Shown here one piece after another: positions 21,851 to 34,389 of a DNA stretch of 64,000 nt; positions within the stretch are counted from its first letter, which is position 1, and every line of letters starts with the position of its first letter. Under the pieces are notes generated by a model. It saw only the letters and a program-made list of their open reading frames with translations, did not search any database and had not been told where the DNA came from. This DNA comes from Riptortus pedestris (Eukaryota > Arthropoda > Insecta > Hemiptera > Alydidae), in the NCBI GenBank assembly GCA_019009955.1, contig CM032232.1, positions 141,820,501 through 141,884,500 of the forward strand. Reading direction: 5' to 3'. The position numbers and the translations under genes are program-made.

Positions 21851-22375
21851 TAGTAGTACATTTAAACACACATGGTTATTGTGACCTTTGAATATTCCCG
21901 ACAACAACGGGGAAGACCTTTGTCAAAATTATTTTAATAGTTTATGTTCATTTAACTTCATTTATGATACCAAAATGGGACTTGTCTTGCTATTCCAGTA
22001 CCATAGATGTGCCAATATATACGAACCAATAGACATAAACATGTCGCTCGAAATACAATTATATTTTCGTGTTGACTTCCAAGCAAAATGACATTTCCAA
22101 TAGCAAACATAATTTAAATCCACCTGTAGCTTGTCATCTGTATCCGACAACTCCGATGTAAATCTAACAATAGCCCTACAACATCATGTTTGAATTCTAA
22201 TGAGTTTTGAATCCATCACACGGACATCAAGAGAGGCATTCTGAACACTAGATTCCAATGTGATTTTAATCGTAGTAATTAGAGTAGTACATGTGAAAAT
22301 TAGGATATCTCTCATATATATCTATCTGTCTACATAGTCATAAATCGAAAAAAAGTCTGTATAACATTTTAATTT
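21851..22375. other. Unassigned DNA after the gag relic
   Basis: Both strands show frames of about 60 codons without motifs. It could be remaining retrotransposon sequence, but nothing diagnostic is visible. Confidence 0.35.
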
Positions 22376-22920
22376 TTAGCAGATCTACCATGAGGGAAAT
22401 ATTTAATGAGGTTGTTATCATGGTGCGGGGTTTAGAGAGGGGAATTTTGGAAATTCAAAATATCTCCTTTATTATATGTCATATCAAAAAAGTCCGTCAC
22501 GCAGGGGCTGCGTAAACTAAGCAGATTTCCCACGTGAAGTTTTACAATAGAGAAATCTGCCTAATAACAACTGTAGTAGTAAGAAACCTCTAAACCTAAA
22601 ACATTATTTAGGGCGTAATAACCCAGTAGTTTCTAGCCCCAAAAACAGTTAACCTAACCTCTAAACCTATTCACGAGGGACGAATAGTTATGGAAACGGC
22701 CACCAGAGCTCTCGGCGGAAAGTCCGAACATAGCCTACTGATGACCACACGCAGAATACAAATGCAAATATCTCGGTTAGTATTCAAGATACAGAATACA
22801 TGTATAGAACAATATTTATAGTAGCCGTTAACGAACTTGATCTTCCTTTTTACATAAAACGATTAAATTCCGAGTTTGGTAACGATCAAACAAAAATTGC
22901 GACCGCTAGAGCGTTAACAG

Positions 22921-22968
<48 letters not shown>

Positions 22969-23444
22969 GAACGGACCTCATTTTCGTCATCTCCTGAGTA
23001 GGATCGATGGACATTTAAAGAAATTTTTCGAAACTCGCATCATGAGTACGACCTCAATAGCTGATTTCCCTTAAGGGAAATCTGCTAAAAGTGTATAGAA
23101 CCGATCCTATTGAAAATGTAGCGTCATATAAATGTATACCCCATCCTCAATATTAACCGAGATATATTTTTAGTTTCCAGTTTTCAGGGAACTGGCACTT
23201 TAACGATACGCAAATATATCATGAAACATCTTGTTCCAAGCATAAATAAACAATATTGTTTTCAACGGCCCTTTAGTGTGATACACGCATTAGGTAGTGT
23301 GATCAATTAAAATTTTACTGACCTGCCAATTCCACTAAACGGATTTTATTTTTAATAGGGAATACAAGGTGAGATGAGATCAGTAGTGTGTCATTCCAAC
23401 ATGTGGGAAATCTGCTTAGTTTACGCAGGTCCTGCGTGACGGAC
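22376..23444 (-). repeat. H-family element (type II) hosting another H copy
   Basis: A decayed P-end at 22376, no core, then interior to atgtcatatcaaaa. It resumes at 23089 with gtgtatagaaccgatcctat and runs through the type II interior to a G-end (gggaaatctgcttagtttac, gcaggtcctgcgtgacggac) at 23444. The younger copy sits inside an A-run of the older one. Confidence 0.88.
22492..23088 (+). repeat. H-family element, complete young copy with extra block
   Basis: Starts gtccgtcacgcaggggctgc at 22492; CTAA at 23085-23088. (TA)n core at about 22924-22963. It has an additional stretch of about 70-75 bp near 22595-22670 (gggcgtaataacccagtagt, cagttaacctaacctctaaa) shared with 29572 and, inverted, 50303. 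It lacks the interior block between 'atatttatagtaa' and 'gccgttaacgaacttgatct'. Inserted in the H copy 22376-23444. Confidence 0.95.
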
Positions 23445-25200
<1,756 letters not shown>

Positions 25201-25912
25201 ACATTCCCACTCTCCCTACTCTCCCTCGTCGCCTCTCCCCTCACATTTCCTCATTTATCCCTAGTTCTCTCTCACATTTCCTCATTTATCGCTAGTTCTG
25301 TCTCACATTTCCTCATTTATCCCTACTCTCACATTTCCTCATTTATCCCTAGTTCTCTCTCACTTCCACACGCGCTCACATTATCCTTTATATCTCTCTC
25401 GCTCCTTCCCTCCATATTCTCTCTCTCTCGCTATTTCTTAATTTCATTCGACTCCGAACCAAAATTTGTAATTCTGTACGTACCTGGTTTTTGCATTCTA
25501 TCTGCTCATCCCTTCTCCAATATTTATCTTTTGGCGCACGCGTTATTGCCTGCAAATGTCGAAATTTGTTGGGCAAGTCTTGGGTTTTTCTCCGCTCCCA
25601 ATTCCGCTGGCGTTGATGAAAGTTTCGACTTCTTGAGGAGAGTAGCCGATCCGGGAGCGGTCCCTCGGGAACTCCGAAGCAGGAATTGGGCCTCGCCCTG
25701 AATAATGCATGGAGCAGCTGCCCCAGAACTCCGCCGGAGACGTCGGAATAGGAGATGAGCTGAATGTAAGTAAGTGCCACTTGAAGGCTTTACCCCGACA
25801 CACCTAGCTCAACAAACATGAACGTGGTTCACGCCGCTCTCTCAAGGACGAAACCTGCGTAGGAGGTTGGTCTCACGTGGTCATAGTTTCGCTAGACAAA
25901 ATGTCCGGGACT
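25201..25912. other. C/T-rich then CpG-containing unique region
   Basis: Short repeats of ctcacatttcctcatttatc occur at about 25238-25345. From about 25560 base composition becomes more balanced with CpG dinucleotides, unlike the surrounding repeats. This region contains the candidate exon at 25709 and overlapping minus-strand frames without motifs. Confidence 0.4.
25709..25765 (+). CDS. Candidate first coding exon (speculative)
   Basis: ATG at 25709 follows an in-frame TAA two codons upstream and opens MEQLPQNSAGDVGIGDELN, ending in phase 0 at a canonical donor GTAAGT (25766-25771). The local CpG-containing composition contrasts with neighbouring repeats. No known protein is recognised, no downstream exon can be identified in the window, and a 19-codon frame before GTAAGT can arise by chance. 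Confidence 0.2.
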
Positions 25913-25975
25913 TTTAGACGATTTCCCTTAATGGAAACCATCTATTCAAGTTGTATATAAAATACTTGAAATTTA
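25913..25975 (-). repeat. H-family P-end fragment
   Basis: ttttagacgatttcccttaa and tggaaaccatctattcaagt resemble the P-end; the rest is not recognisable. Confidence 0.45.
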
Positions 25976-26206
25976 ACCTGGTTTTGCAACGCATAAATTT
26001 ACAATAGCTTATGGTGAAAATCGTAAGAGACCCTGGATTTGTGCTGGCTGGTGGAGGTCCATCATCGACGGAAGGATCAAAAAGGTCAAACACCTCCACT
26101 CTTAAACTTACTTTTAAGATTGGAGGTGTTTGACGTTTTTGTTCCTTCCTTTGTACGAGAAAGAGTTTGGTACTGAAACCGGAAAGTGGTTGAATAAATA
26201 TGAAAG

Positions 26207-27160
26207 TCCGTCACGCAGGGGCTGCGCAAACTAAGCAGATTTCCAACGCCCTGGTACAACGCACTATTTATCTCATCTCGCCATGTATTCCTTACTTCTA
26301 GGTAAAACAACCTATGAGTAGGAGATAGGAGAACGGGGGTTACTGATGGCTGAAAACAAGAAAGCAGGAATATTTTTATTTTATTATATTTATTACTTAC
26401 AGGGATTTTCCTTATACCAAGGAGTTGGCCTTATATAATGAGGTTAGTTTTTCTATGTTAGTAGCTTATATATTAAAATATTTTTACAAACTAGAATTGA
26501 GTATAACTGACAAGAATTTACTAATAGATAGGTATAACAGTACTAAATAAACAAAAAAAAAACAATTAAGAGAAGAAGAGAAATTTAACAATTTTTACTC
26601 AGATAAGATTCGCTAAGTTTGAAACTATTTCTTTAATATTTAAAAATGCTAATATATACTTCTCTACTTGCACTATTTAGAATATTATGAATTTGTGAAT
26701 TATTTGCTGGCTGTTTGATGAATGGTAAATACTGTTCTCTGAAAGGGGAGTAAATAGGGCAATGAAGCATTATATGAAAATGTCCTCATTCATATTTAAA
26801 TTACACAATGTGCAAATTTCTCTTAGGATAATATTATAGAATACATTTTTCATTGAAAACTTTATATAATAGTTGCTGGACGTTCTTAGCACTGCAATGG
26901 TTTTTACAATTTGGAATGGCAAACCTATTGTTAGAAATTCCAGAAAGCAGGAATAACTCGCTTAATATTTGACTTGCGAAAACATTCACAGAACAATAAT
27001 TGTAGATCATCAATAATTTAAAAAGATTAGTTTTTTAATATTTTTCGATGCTATCCCATCCATTAACGAATTTTAACTTTAGTTATCACGAAACGCTTAT
27101 TATACAGTTTTATAACGATCGAACCCAAATGGCGACCGCTAGAGCGGTAACAGACCAGAA
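26207..27160 (+). repeat. H-family element (type II) interrupted by a retroposon
   Basis: G-end at 26207 and type II interior run to gcaggaata. After the 569-bp insertion and its target duplication the copy continues (actcgcttaatatttgactt, acgatcgaacccaaatggcg, accgctagagcggtaacaga). The core and P-end are missing. Confidence 0.85.
26373..26941 (-). pseudogene. 5'-truncated non-LTR retrotransposon with 14-bp target duplication
   Basis: AGAAAGCAGGAATA occurs on both sides (26359-26372 and 26942-26955), a classical target duplication. The left end is A/T-rich (minus-strand 3' tail taataaatataataaaataa). The minus strand encodes an ORF2 C-terminus: RTSSNYYIKFSMKNVFYNI, CTLCNLNMNEDIF, then after a one-base frameshift HIMLHCPIYSPFREQYLPFI. 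This is the C..C...H...C zinc motif with CP.Y..R seen at the end of many invertebrate non-LTR elements. The clade is not determinable from this fragment. Confidence 0.85.
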
Positions 27161-27348
27161 TACACACAAACTTGTTGTCCTCCTTCTGGACAGTACTCAT
27201 CGGGGATAGCCCCCCAATCTTCAGAAATGGGTAATATTAAAAAAGTCTCTTTTCATTATTATTATTATTTTTAAAACGAGGATTTTCAATTAAAATTTTG
27301 AAGTGAGTTCTGTGAAAAGGACAGCAGATTTATGTAGTGTTTTTTTTA

Positions 27349-27471
27349 TTAGCGGATTTCCCTTAAGGGAAATCAGCTATTGAGGTCGTACTCATGACGC
27401 GAGTTTCGAAAAATTTCTTCAAATGTTCATCGATCCTACCCAGGAGATGACGAAAATGAGGTCCGTTCAAA

Positions 27472-27540
<69 letters not shown>

Positions 27541-28011
27541 CTGTTAACGCTCTAGCGGTCGCAATTTTTATTTGATCGTTACCAAACTCGGAATTTAATC
27601 GTTTTATGTAAAAAGGAAGATCAAGTTCGTTAATGGCTGAAATCGGACCAGTGGGAGGGGGGATTTTCGGAAAATTCGAAATATCTCCGTTATTATGCGT
27701 CGGATCGAAACATTGTATAGAACCAATCTTATTGCAAATTAAATTTACTATAAATATTGTTCTATACATTTATTCTGTATCTTGAATATTAACCGAGATA
27801 TTTGCATTTGTATTCTGCATTGGTCGGCAGGAGTGAGCTGTTTGGTACTTTCCGAAGAGAGCTCTGGCGGCCGTTTTCGTAACTATTCCACCCTCGTGTA
27901 TAAGTTTAGTGATCCCTTAATACTTACTACACTTGTTATTGGGCAGATTTCTCTATTGCAAAACTTCACGTGGGAAATCTGCTTAGTTTACGCAGCCCCT
28001 GCGTGACGGAC
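27349..28011 (-). repeat. H-family element, complete
   Basis: TTAGCGGATTTCCCTTAAGG at 27349, (TA)n at about 27475-27536, full type I interior and a perfect G-end (cagcccctgcgtgacggac) ending at 28011. 663 bp. A good representative of the short form on the minus strand. The 74-codon frame at 27782-28006 is family sequence, not a gene. Confidence 0.95.
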
Positions 28012-28184
28012 TTTTTGTATAAATGATAATTCATAATTCTTGCCGAATGCTGATTCTCACAGTATATAAATTCTTTAGGTCCATTGTGTATAATCATAGT
28101 TCTTTTAAAACTTCGGCAGTGCTATACCGCATTTTATATATATATATATATTCTTGTTTGTTACCACCCAATATAAACATATAT

Positions 28185-28309
28185 TTTTGAATGAACCTCA
28201 TTTGCGACATTTACTAGGTAGGATCGATGGACATTTGAGAAAATGTTTCGGAAATCCCTGTCATGAGTACAACCTCAATAACTGATTTCCCCTGAGGGAA
28301 ATTTGCTAA
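28185..28309 (+). repeat. H-family P-end
   Basis: ttgaatgaacctcatttgcg, taggatcgatggacatttga, and a P-end with a small mismatch (tttcccctgagggaaatttg) ending CTAA at 28306-28309. A (TA)n run lies upstream near 28138-28150. Confidence 0.8.
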
Positions 28310-29131
28310 AATGGATGTAAAATAAATAAACAGGCACGCGCTACGTTATGAATCAATACAATCTCTGTATCTTCCAATTATTGCTTGAAGTTTAAACCGA
28401 ACATTTGGTCTCGTAACAGATGGAGCTGCCGAAAGCCGAAAAGGAAAATGAAAAAAAAATTAATAATTACATATGAATAAAAAAGACATTGTAAATAGCT
28501 TGATTAGGAATAGAGGTTTGATAATGATTCTCCATGTTTACGATTATGTAATGTCCCTAACGCCCCTCCCCCCATGCGCACTGGTACAACTTCTGCTAAT
28601 AGCGAAATTGACCTTGAGGTTCATAGGACTCGCTTCCTGAACTGAACATTCCAGGAAGGCCACAACCTGGACAGCTGCTTTGTGAGTAAGGAAGTAAATT
28701 AAGAACAGATACTTAAGCATTCGGGTAGGTATGCAAATTATTTTTTTTCTTACAAGCAGGCTTTTTGTGCAAAAACTCCTCCCTGAGCACAATTGTCCAA
28801 ACCGGGATTCCCTTATTTCAATAGCAGGTAGAGCCGAGTAGACAGGTACCTGCAGGTTGGTGAACCTGTAACCTGTAGAGGTACAGGCCTCAACCTGTAG
28901 GTACCGGCTATCCGCCTTCCCTCATCACACCGCCGTTCAATGCCTGAATTAATTCAGCATGTTCATTATCAAACTTGCAAGACTCCCTTTGATCCGACCG
29001 CCTCCATTGCCCCCATCTTGCCAATTAAAATCCCCTATAGTCATTTACTTATAATGTATTTATCTTCGGCATGGTAATTACTCTCGAGCTCTTAAAAAAG
29101 AAAACTCCAATATCCCGTTAATTGGCCAGCT
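28310..29131. other. Unassigned DNA
   Basis: Largely unique-looking. At about 28847-28916 the words acctgcaggttggtgaacct, gtaacctgtagaggtaca and ctcaacctgtaggtacc form short imperfect direct repeats. No gene recognised. Confidence 0.4.
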
Positions 29132-29571
29132 TTGAGCAGATACTTCGTGTAAGGAAATCATCTTTTGAGGTCGCCCTAATAACGTTAATAGCAAATTTTA
29201 ACCTTTGCTGGGGAAATCATCCATTGGAAATTAGGAAAATCCTACACAGGAAGTGATGAAAATCAACTACTTTCGAAACTATATATGTACATTATTGTAC
29301 TTAACAATATGCGCTCGGATTGGTTTTTGGCAGAAAATATGTATTTTATAGATGATATTTAATTATAAAAAATGCTATTCATGATTATGTTTTTAATTAT
29401 TTAGAGCATGCAAGACAGTATGCAAGGGATTGATTAGGGGCTCCTTTTCTTTTATACTTCAGAAAATTAAAATTTCTAATCTGTAAGTCCCCAACTGGTG
29501 TCTGGATCTTACGCAAAAACAATACGCTCAGGCGGGAAGTATAATGAAATTGAAGCGTTGCTATAAAAAAA
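29132..29571. repeat. Decayed H-family P-end and unassigned DNA
   Basis: gcagatacttcgtgtaagga, aatcatcttttgaggtcgcc and aatcctacacaggaagtgat (29132-29290) are a highly diverged minus-oriented P-end. The rest to 29571 is unassigned. Confidence 0.45.
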
Positions 29572-30124
29572 GTCCGTCACGCAGGGGCTGCGTAAACTAA
29601 GCAGATTTCCCACGTGAAGTTTTACAATAGATAAATCTGCCTAATAACAACTGTAGTAGTAAGAAACCTCTAAACCTAAAACTTTATTTAGGGCGTAATA
29701 ACCCAGTAGTTTCTAGCCCCAAAACACAGTTAACCTAACCTCTAAACCTATTCACGAGGGACGAATAGTTATGGAAACGGCCACCAGAGCTCTCGGCGAT
29801 AAGTCCGAACACAGCCTACTGGTGACCACACGTAGAATACAAATGCAAATATCTCGGTTAATATTCAAGATACAGAATAAATGTCTAGAACAATATTTAT
29901 AGTAAATTTAATTTGCAATAAGATTTATTCTATACAATTTTTCGATTCGACGCATAATAACGGAGATATTTTGAATTTTCAAAAATCCCCCTCTAAAACC
30001 CCCCTCCCACTGGTCCGATTTCAGCCATTAAAGAACTTGATCTTTCTTTTTACATAAAACGATTAAATTCCGAGTTAGGTAAAGATCAAACAAAAATTGC
30101 TACCGCTAGAGCGCTAACAGACAA

Positions 30125-30182
<58 letters not shown>

Positions 30183-30306
30183 TTTTGAACGGACCTCATT
30201 TTCGTCATCTCCTGGGTAGGATCAATGGACATTTGAAGAAATTTTTCGAAACTCGCGTCATGAGTACGACCTCAATAGCTGATTTCCCTTAAGGGGAATC
30301 TGCTAA
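29572..30306 (+). repeat. H-family element, complete 735-bp copy with extra block
   Basis: Starts gtccgtcacgcaggggctgc, has the extra block with ttagggcgtaataacccagt and cagttaacctaacctctaaa, the full interior, (TA)n at about 30126-30181, and a P-end with one mismatch followed by CTAA (30303-30306). This is the best full-length reference copy in the window. Confidence 0.97.
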
Positions 30307-30317
30307 TACAGTATATA

Positions 30318-30480
30318 TTAGTAATGGCTGGCTGAAACCAGATTCGGAATAGGAAGAATTCGAATTATCTCCGTTGGTGAGTCAGTTCGAAAAACTGTAT
30401 AGAACCAATGCTGTTATGTTCTGTACAAGTTGTTTTTTATATTTTTTCGAAACTAAAATATGCCATTTATTTGTACATTC
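30318..30480 (-). repeat. H-family interior fragment
   Basis: aattatctccgttggtgagt and aaaactgtatagaaccaatg are minus-oriented interior sequence without ends. Confidence 0.6.
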
Positions 30481-30548
30481 CTCCCCCCCCCCCTCCCCCT
30501 TCCACCTCTACTAAACTTAACTTAAATTTTTAGTTACAAGGTACATTT

Positions 30549-31152
30549 GGGAATCCGAGAATTAAAAAAAATTCTGTAACTCTATACGCAAGTAGAGTAG
30601 TTTATCCATAACAAACCACTATTTTTGTTCGTGTGCGGAACTACGCTTTCAAGAGGGGAAATCATCTCTAGAAAAGAAAATCGGATTTTAATTTATATTT
30701 CTGAAAAAAAATTTGTTAATACGGTAATATTATAAAAAAAAGTTCCTAATGATAAATTTATGATTTTTAATATACTTTAATCCTGTACAACCAAGGTATT
30801 TTTAGCTGACTTCTGAAAAATATTATCATACAACTTTATAATAGATGGTTGAATTTATCTTTAAATATGCTATATCATTCATCATAAAACAAATTTCTAA
30901 AAATTTAAAAGTGAGACTGGGGAACTTTGGAAAACATGATTGCACAGTATTAATGTAGATTAAGATTCATAAAACTATGAAAAATTTTTTTTATATCGAC
31001 TTTAACAATATTCGCTCAGAATTATAAAAACTAATTTTTTTCATAATGTGATTTTTCTCTTCAACTCGTAGTTCCGCACGAACAAAAAATAGCTTTTGTG
31101 ATGAAATACTCTACTTGCAAAGTTTCAGAATTGTTTGAATTTCCGGGTTCCC
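30549..31152. mobile_element. Long-TIR (foldback-like) element of about 0.6 kb
   Basis: The first about 105 bp (gggaatccgagaattaaaaa, cgcaagtagagtagtttatc, ttgttcgtgtgcggaactac) is an imperfect inverted copy of the last about 100 bp (gtagttccgcacgaacaaaa, gaaatactctacttgcaaag, gaatttccgggttccc). No ORF inside. A related copy, with a matching right arm and middle, is at 34390-35945. A target duplication could not be fixed by eye. Confidence 0.75.
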
Positions 31153-31174
31153 TAACCACCCTTGTTAGAATATG

Positions 31175-31262
31175 AGAACATAAGGCCAGATGAGATCATT
31201 AGCGTGCCATATCAGATCGTGGGATATCTCCTCAGTTTATACTGCCCCTGCTCGGCCGACGT
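31175..31262 (-). repeat. H-family G-end fragment (type II)
   Basis: agatgagatcattagcgtgc and tgggatatctcctcagttta, tactgcccctgctcggccga are a decayed type II G-end abutting the long-TIR element. Confidence 0.6.
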
Positions 31263-31670
31263 TTATACGAAAAGGCCAGAAAATAACGTAAATATTACAA
31301 GGTCCAGTAAAAATATAGAATGCATTCCTAGAAAATATGGGAACGGCGCTTCCAGAAACTCCTTCTGACGTCGGTCAGGTTCAAATATTTGAATAAATCC
31401 CATAAATATAATTGTGATTCTAGAAATGGCTTCCAACTTGCCTAGTCCTCCGGCATGCAAATAGCTTTCGCAGAATCGAACCTCGCAAATTCCTTTTGCG
31501 GACGTTTCGGAATGCTCTCTTCGCTTCATACATACATTTATACTCAGAATCGTCTGTATATACTTTATGTATAAATGTTTCCTAGCAGTGTGTCAAAACG
31601 TATTTTCAAATTATGGCTTCCACGATTTCGGGAGGGTCAATAAATGTGTACTTCGTGTTTTTAGAAGGTT
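31263..31670. other. Unassigned DNA
   Basis: Contains overlapping 70-90 codon frames on both strands with no motif. Nothing else recognised. Confidence 0.35.
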
Positions 31671-31767
31671 TCCTTTATGGGAAATCAGCTATTAAAGTTA
31701 CTCTTGACGCGAAAATAGCCAAATGTCCAACGATCCTACCCAGGAGACGAAAATAAGGTCCGTCCAA

Positions 31768-31801
<34 letters not shown>

Positions 31802-32428
31802 ATATCGGTTGCCGTTCCAGAAATTCAAGATCTTTAGTGAAACTTGAGGGATTCACGATCTGTATTTTTATGGAACTCGAAGTTCAGCCATAGTTAACTG
31901 AGGAGAACATATATATTTGTCGGGTAATGCTTTGGATATCGCAAATTCTTTTGTGATCGTTGCCAAACTCGATATATTACTTTATTTATGTAAACTAATG
32001 ATCAAGTTCGTTGACTGGAATGGGGGGGGGGTTCGGCCAAGTGGGGTGGAGAGAGGTTTAGAGAGGGATATTTCAAAAAATTTGAAATATATCCGTTGCT
32101 GTATGTCGGATCGAAATATTTTATAAAACCAGTGCTGATGGAATTTTAATTCTTTACAACTATTGTTGTACATATGTCTTCTCTGACTGAATATTACTCT
32201 CTTTTTTTTTTCTTTATTTTAGGTTTCAGCCTTTTGTAAACTCTCTCTTCTTCTCATCAATTTTTCAGTTTAAATACCTCAGACACTAAACATCTAATGC
32301 TAACTGACATTCCTGTTTACACCGCCTGTTTACTGCGGAAGAAATAGAGAATGATTGTGAGATGAGATTATCACCTTATCAGTGCTGAGGAAATCTACTT
32401 ATTTTACGCATCAACGACGAGTCGAACA
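31671..32428 (-). repeat. H-family element with small insert in its core
   Basis: P-end at 31671, a (TA)n run at about 31770-31797, then about 110 bp of foreign sequence (cggttgccgttccagaaatt through ttaactgaggagaac), then atatatttgtcgggtaatgc, where the family resumes. The right end is a decayed G-end (gaaatctacttattttacgc). Confidence 0.75.
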
Positions 32429-32439
32429 TTTTTAAACTT

Positions 32440-32612
32440 CAGTATTAATTGTAATTGTAGCAGTAGACGTTTCATGTTTAGATTTAAATTCATGTCCTTT
32501 TTATATAGGACTCTTGCAACGGGTGAAACGGAGAAAGAGGGACTATGTAATCAGCTTGTCATAGCAACATTGGGAAATCTGCTTATTTTACACTGCCCCT
32601 GCGTGGCATACT
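32440..32612 (-). repeat. H-family G-end fragment
   Basis: gggaaatctgcttattttac and actgcccctgcgtggcatac are a recognisable G-end; upstream sequence is only loosely type II. Confidence 0.65.
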
Positions 32613-32954
32613 TCTATGATCTTCACTGCTGACTACCTCATCCTGCGAGAGCTACCCGCCGATGAAAATGCTGCATCTGAGATAGTGCATCCGGAACAGA
32701 TGGCTGCAATTCCTTATCACTACATCAACATATGGTCTTATCAGATCCGCTGCTGTGTCCGACCTTGCCGGTTTCTTTTTTTGTCAAAAAGGGAGCAACT
32801 GCGCCCTCGATATTACCAGATCCTTGAGACCGTTGATATAGGACACAACTCCGTGGAGCGCAGAGTTTCGAATACATGACTGCAACCTCATACAGTTAAT
32901 TATGCTGGAGAAAAAGGCAAAATTATTTCAAGACTGCGGAGAAACACCAAAACC
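32613..32954. other. Unassigned DNA
   Basis: Contains an 87-codon plus-strand frame (32616-32879) of unremarkable composition with no family motif. Balanced base composition; might be unique genomic DNA. Confidence 0.3.
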
Positions 32955-34265
32955 CTTAAAGGAAATCAGCTACTGTCGTTGTACGGATGACGAGATTTTC
33001 GAAAATTTTCTTCAAATGCCCATTGATTCTATCCAGGAGATGACGATAAAAATGAGGTCCCTTCAAAATTGTGTAACCATATATATATATTTGTTAATAC
33101 TATAGAGGTCACAATTTTTTTTATCGTTACGAAACTTGACCTTTAAACTTTTATGTCAATGCAAAGATGAAGTTCGTAAATGAATAAAATCGTACTAGTG
33201 GGAAGGGGGAGGGATTCGTAAAATCCGAATATCTCTGATATTATCCATCGGATCGAAAGATTATATAGAATCAATCTTACAAATTTAATGTCCTATGAAC
33301 GTTGTTATGTATTTTTTTTTTTTTTGATAATCACGATTATTAACGGAGATATTAGCATTTTTTTTTTATATTTAGCTTTCGGTAAAACTCTATTCCGACT
33401 CATGTAATATTAACAATAATCTGTTATATTGTGAATTTCTTCATTATAAGCCTAAATATCCAATATGGTTTTCAAGAATCTTTTTTTTTTTGCGATATGC
33501 ATGAAAATATATAATTTGAATGTCATTAATTAAGATTTTGGGATCTAGACTAGAAAATGCTCATCTGATTTATATGATACTCGTTATCTTACAGTTTCAT
33601 TCATAACTAAAGATCATATTTGTTATTGGTCGAAATCGGACTGCAATATTTTTTGGTTTGGAGGGGGAGAAGAAATTGGAAAATTCAAAATATTTCCGTT
33701 ATTATAAGTTGGACCGTAAAATGTTAAAGAACCAATCATGTTTAACTATCGATGTTCTACAATTATTGTTCTTTACATTTCATTGTAACTCAAATGCTCA
33801 ATGGGTTATTCGCGCTTTCATGTTTAAGGCCTTCAATAGACACCCTCTTCTATTCATCGCATTTTTCCTTAGAAATACAAATTATTATATTCAATTTTTT
33901 TTTTCTATAACCAATCTTGATGTAAATTTAATTTTTTATAAATGTTCTTTTTATACACTTTTCATCTAACTTGAATATTAAACGGGAATTGTTGCATTTT
34001 TTTTTGTTTTAAGCCTTGGGTAGAATCCCACTTTTAGCCACCATGAAACCACGATGTTATTTCAAGCACAAATATTCTTCTATTATTTTCAAAAGATGTT
34101 TACTAGATGAGTAAAATGCATTTACGTAGTGTGACATCATTAATTAAGATTTTACTGGCTATTAAATTCTAGTCATCGGATTTTAATTTGGAAATATAGA
34201 ATATATGGTGAGGTGAAATTACAAGTTTGTCATCCACCGCGTGGGAAATCCTTGCCCTGCTTGAG
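32955..34265 (-). repeat. H-family long form, interior partly repeated
   Basis: P-end at 32955, short core, interior to tccgactcatgtaatattaa. At about 33595 a second interior module begins (taactaaagatcatatttgt, cgaaatcggac, tatttccgttattataagtt), followed by a third partial module from about 33905. The G-end is decayed (cgtgggaaatccttgccctg). Either a genuine 1.3-kb long subfamily or a copy with internal duplications. Confidence 0.7.
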
Positions 34266-34389
34266 GGAATTTTTAAATGTGTTATTTTGATGAATATTAA
34301 AATAATTTATATTCACTAATCAATATTATTACTTTTTTATTCTTGGAACATAACGTATAATCACTTCTCCATATATATTTTTTAAATTA

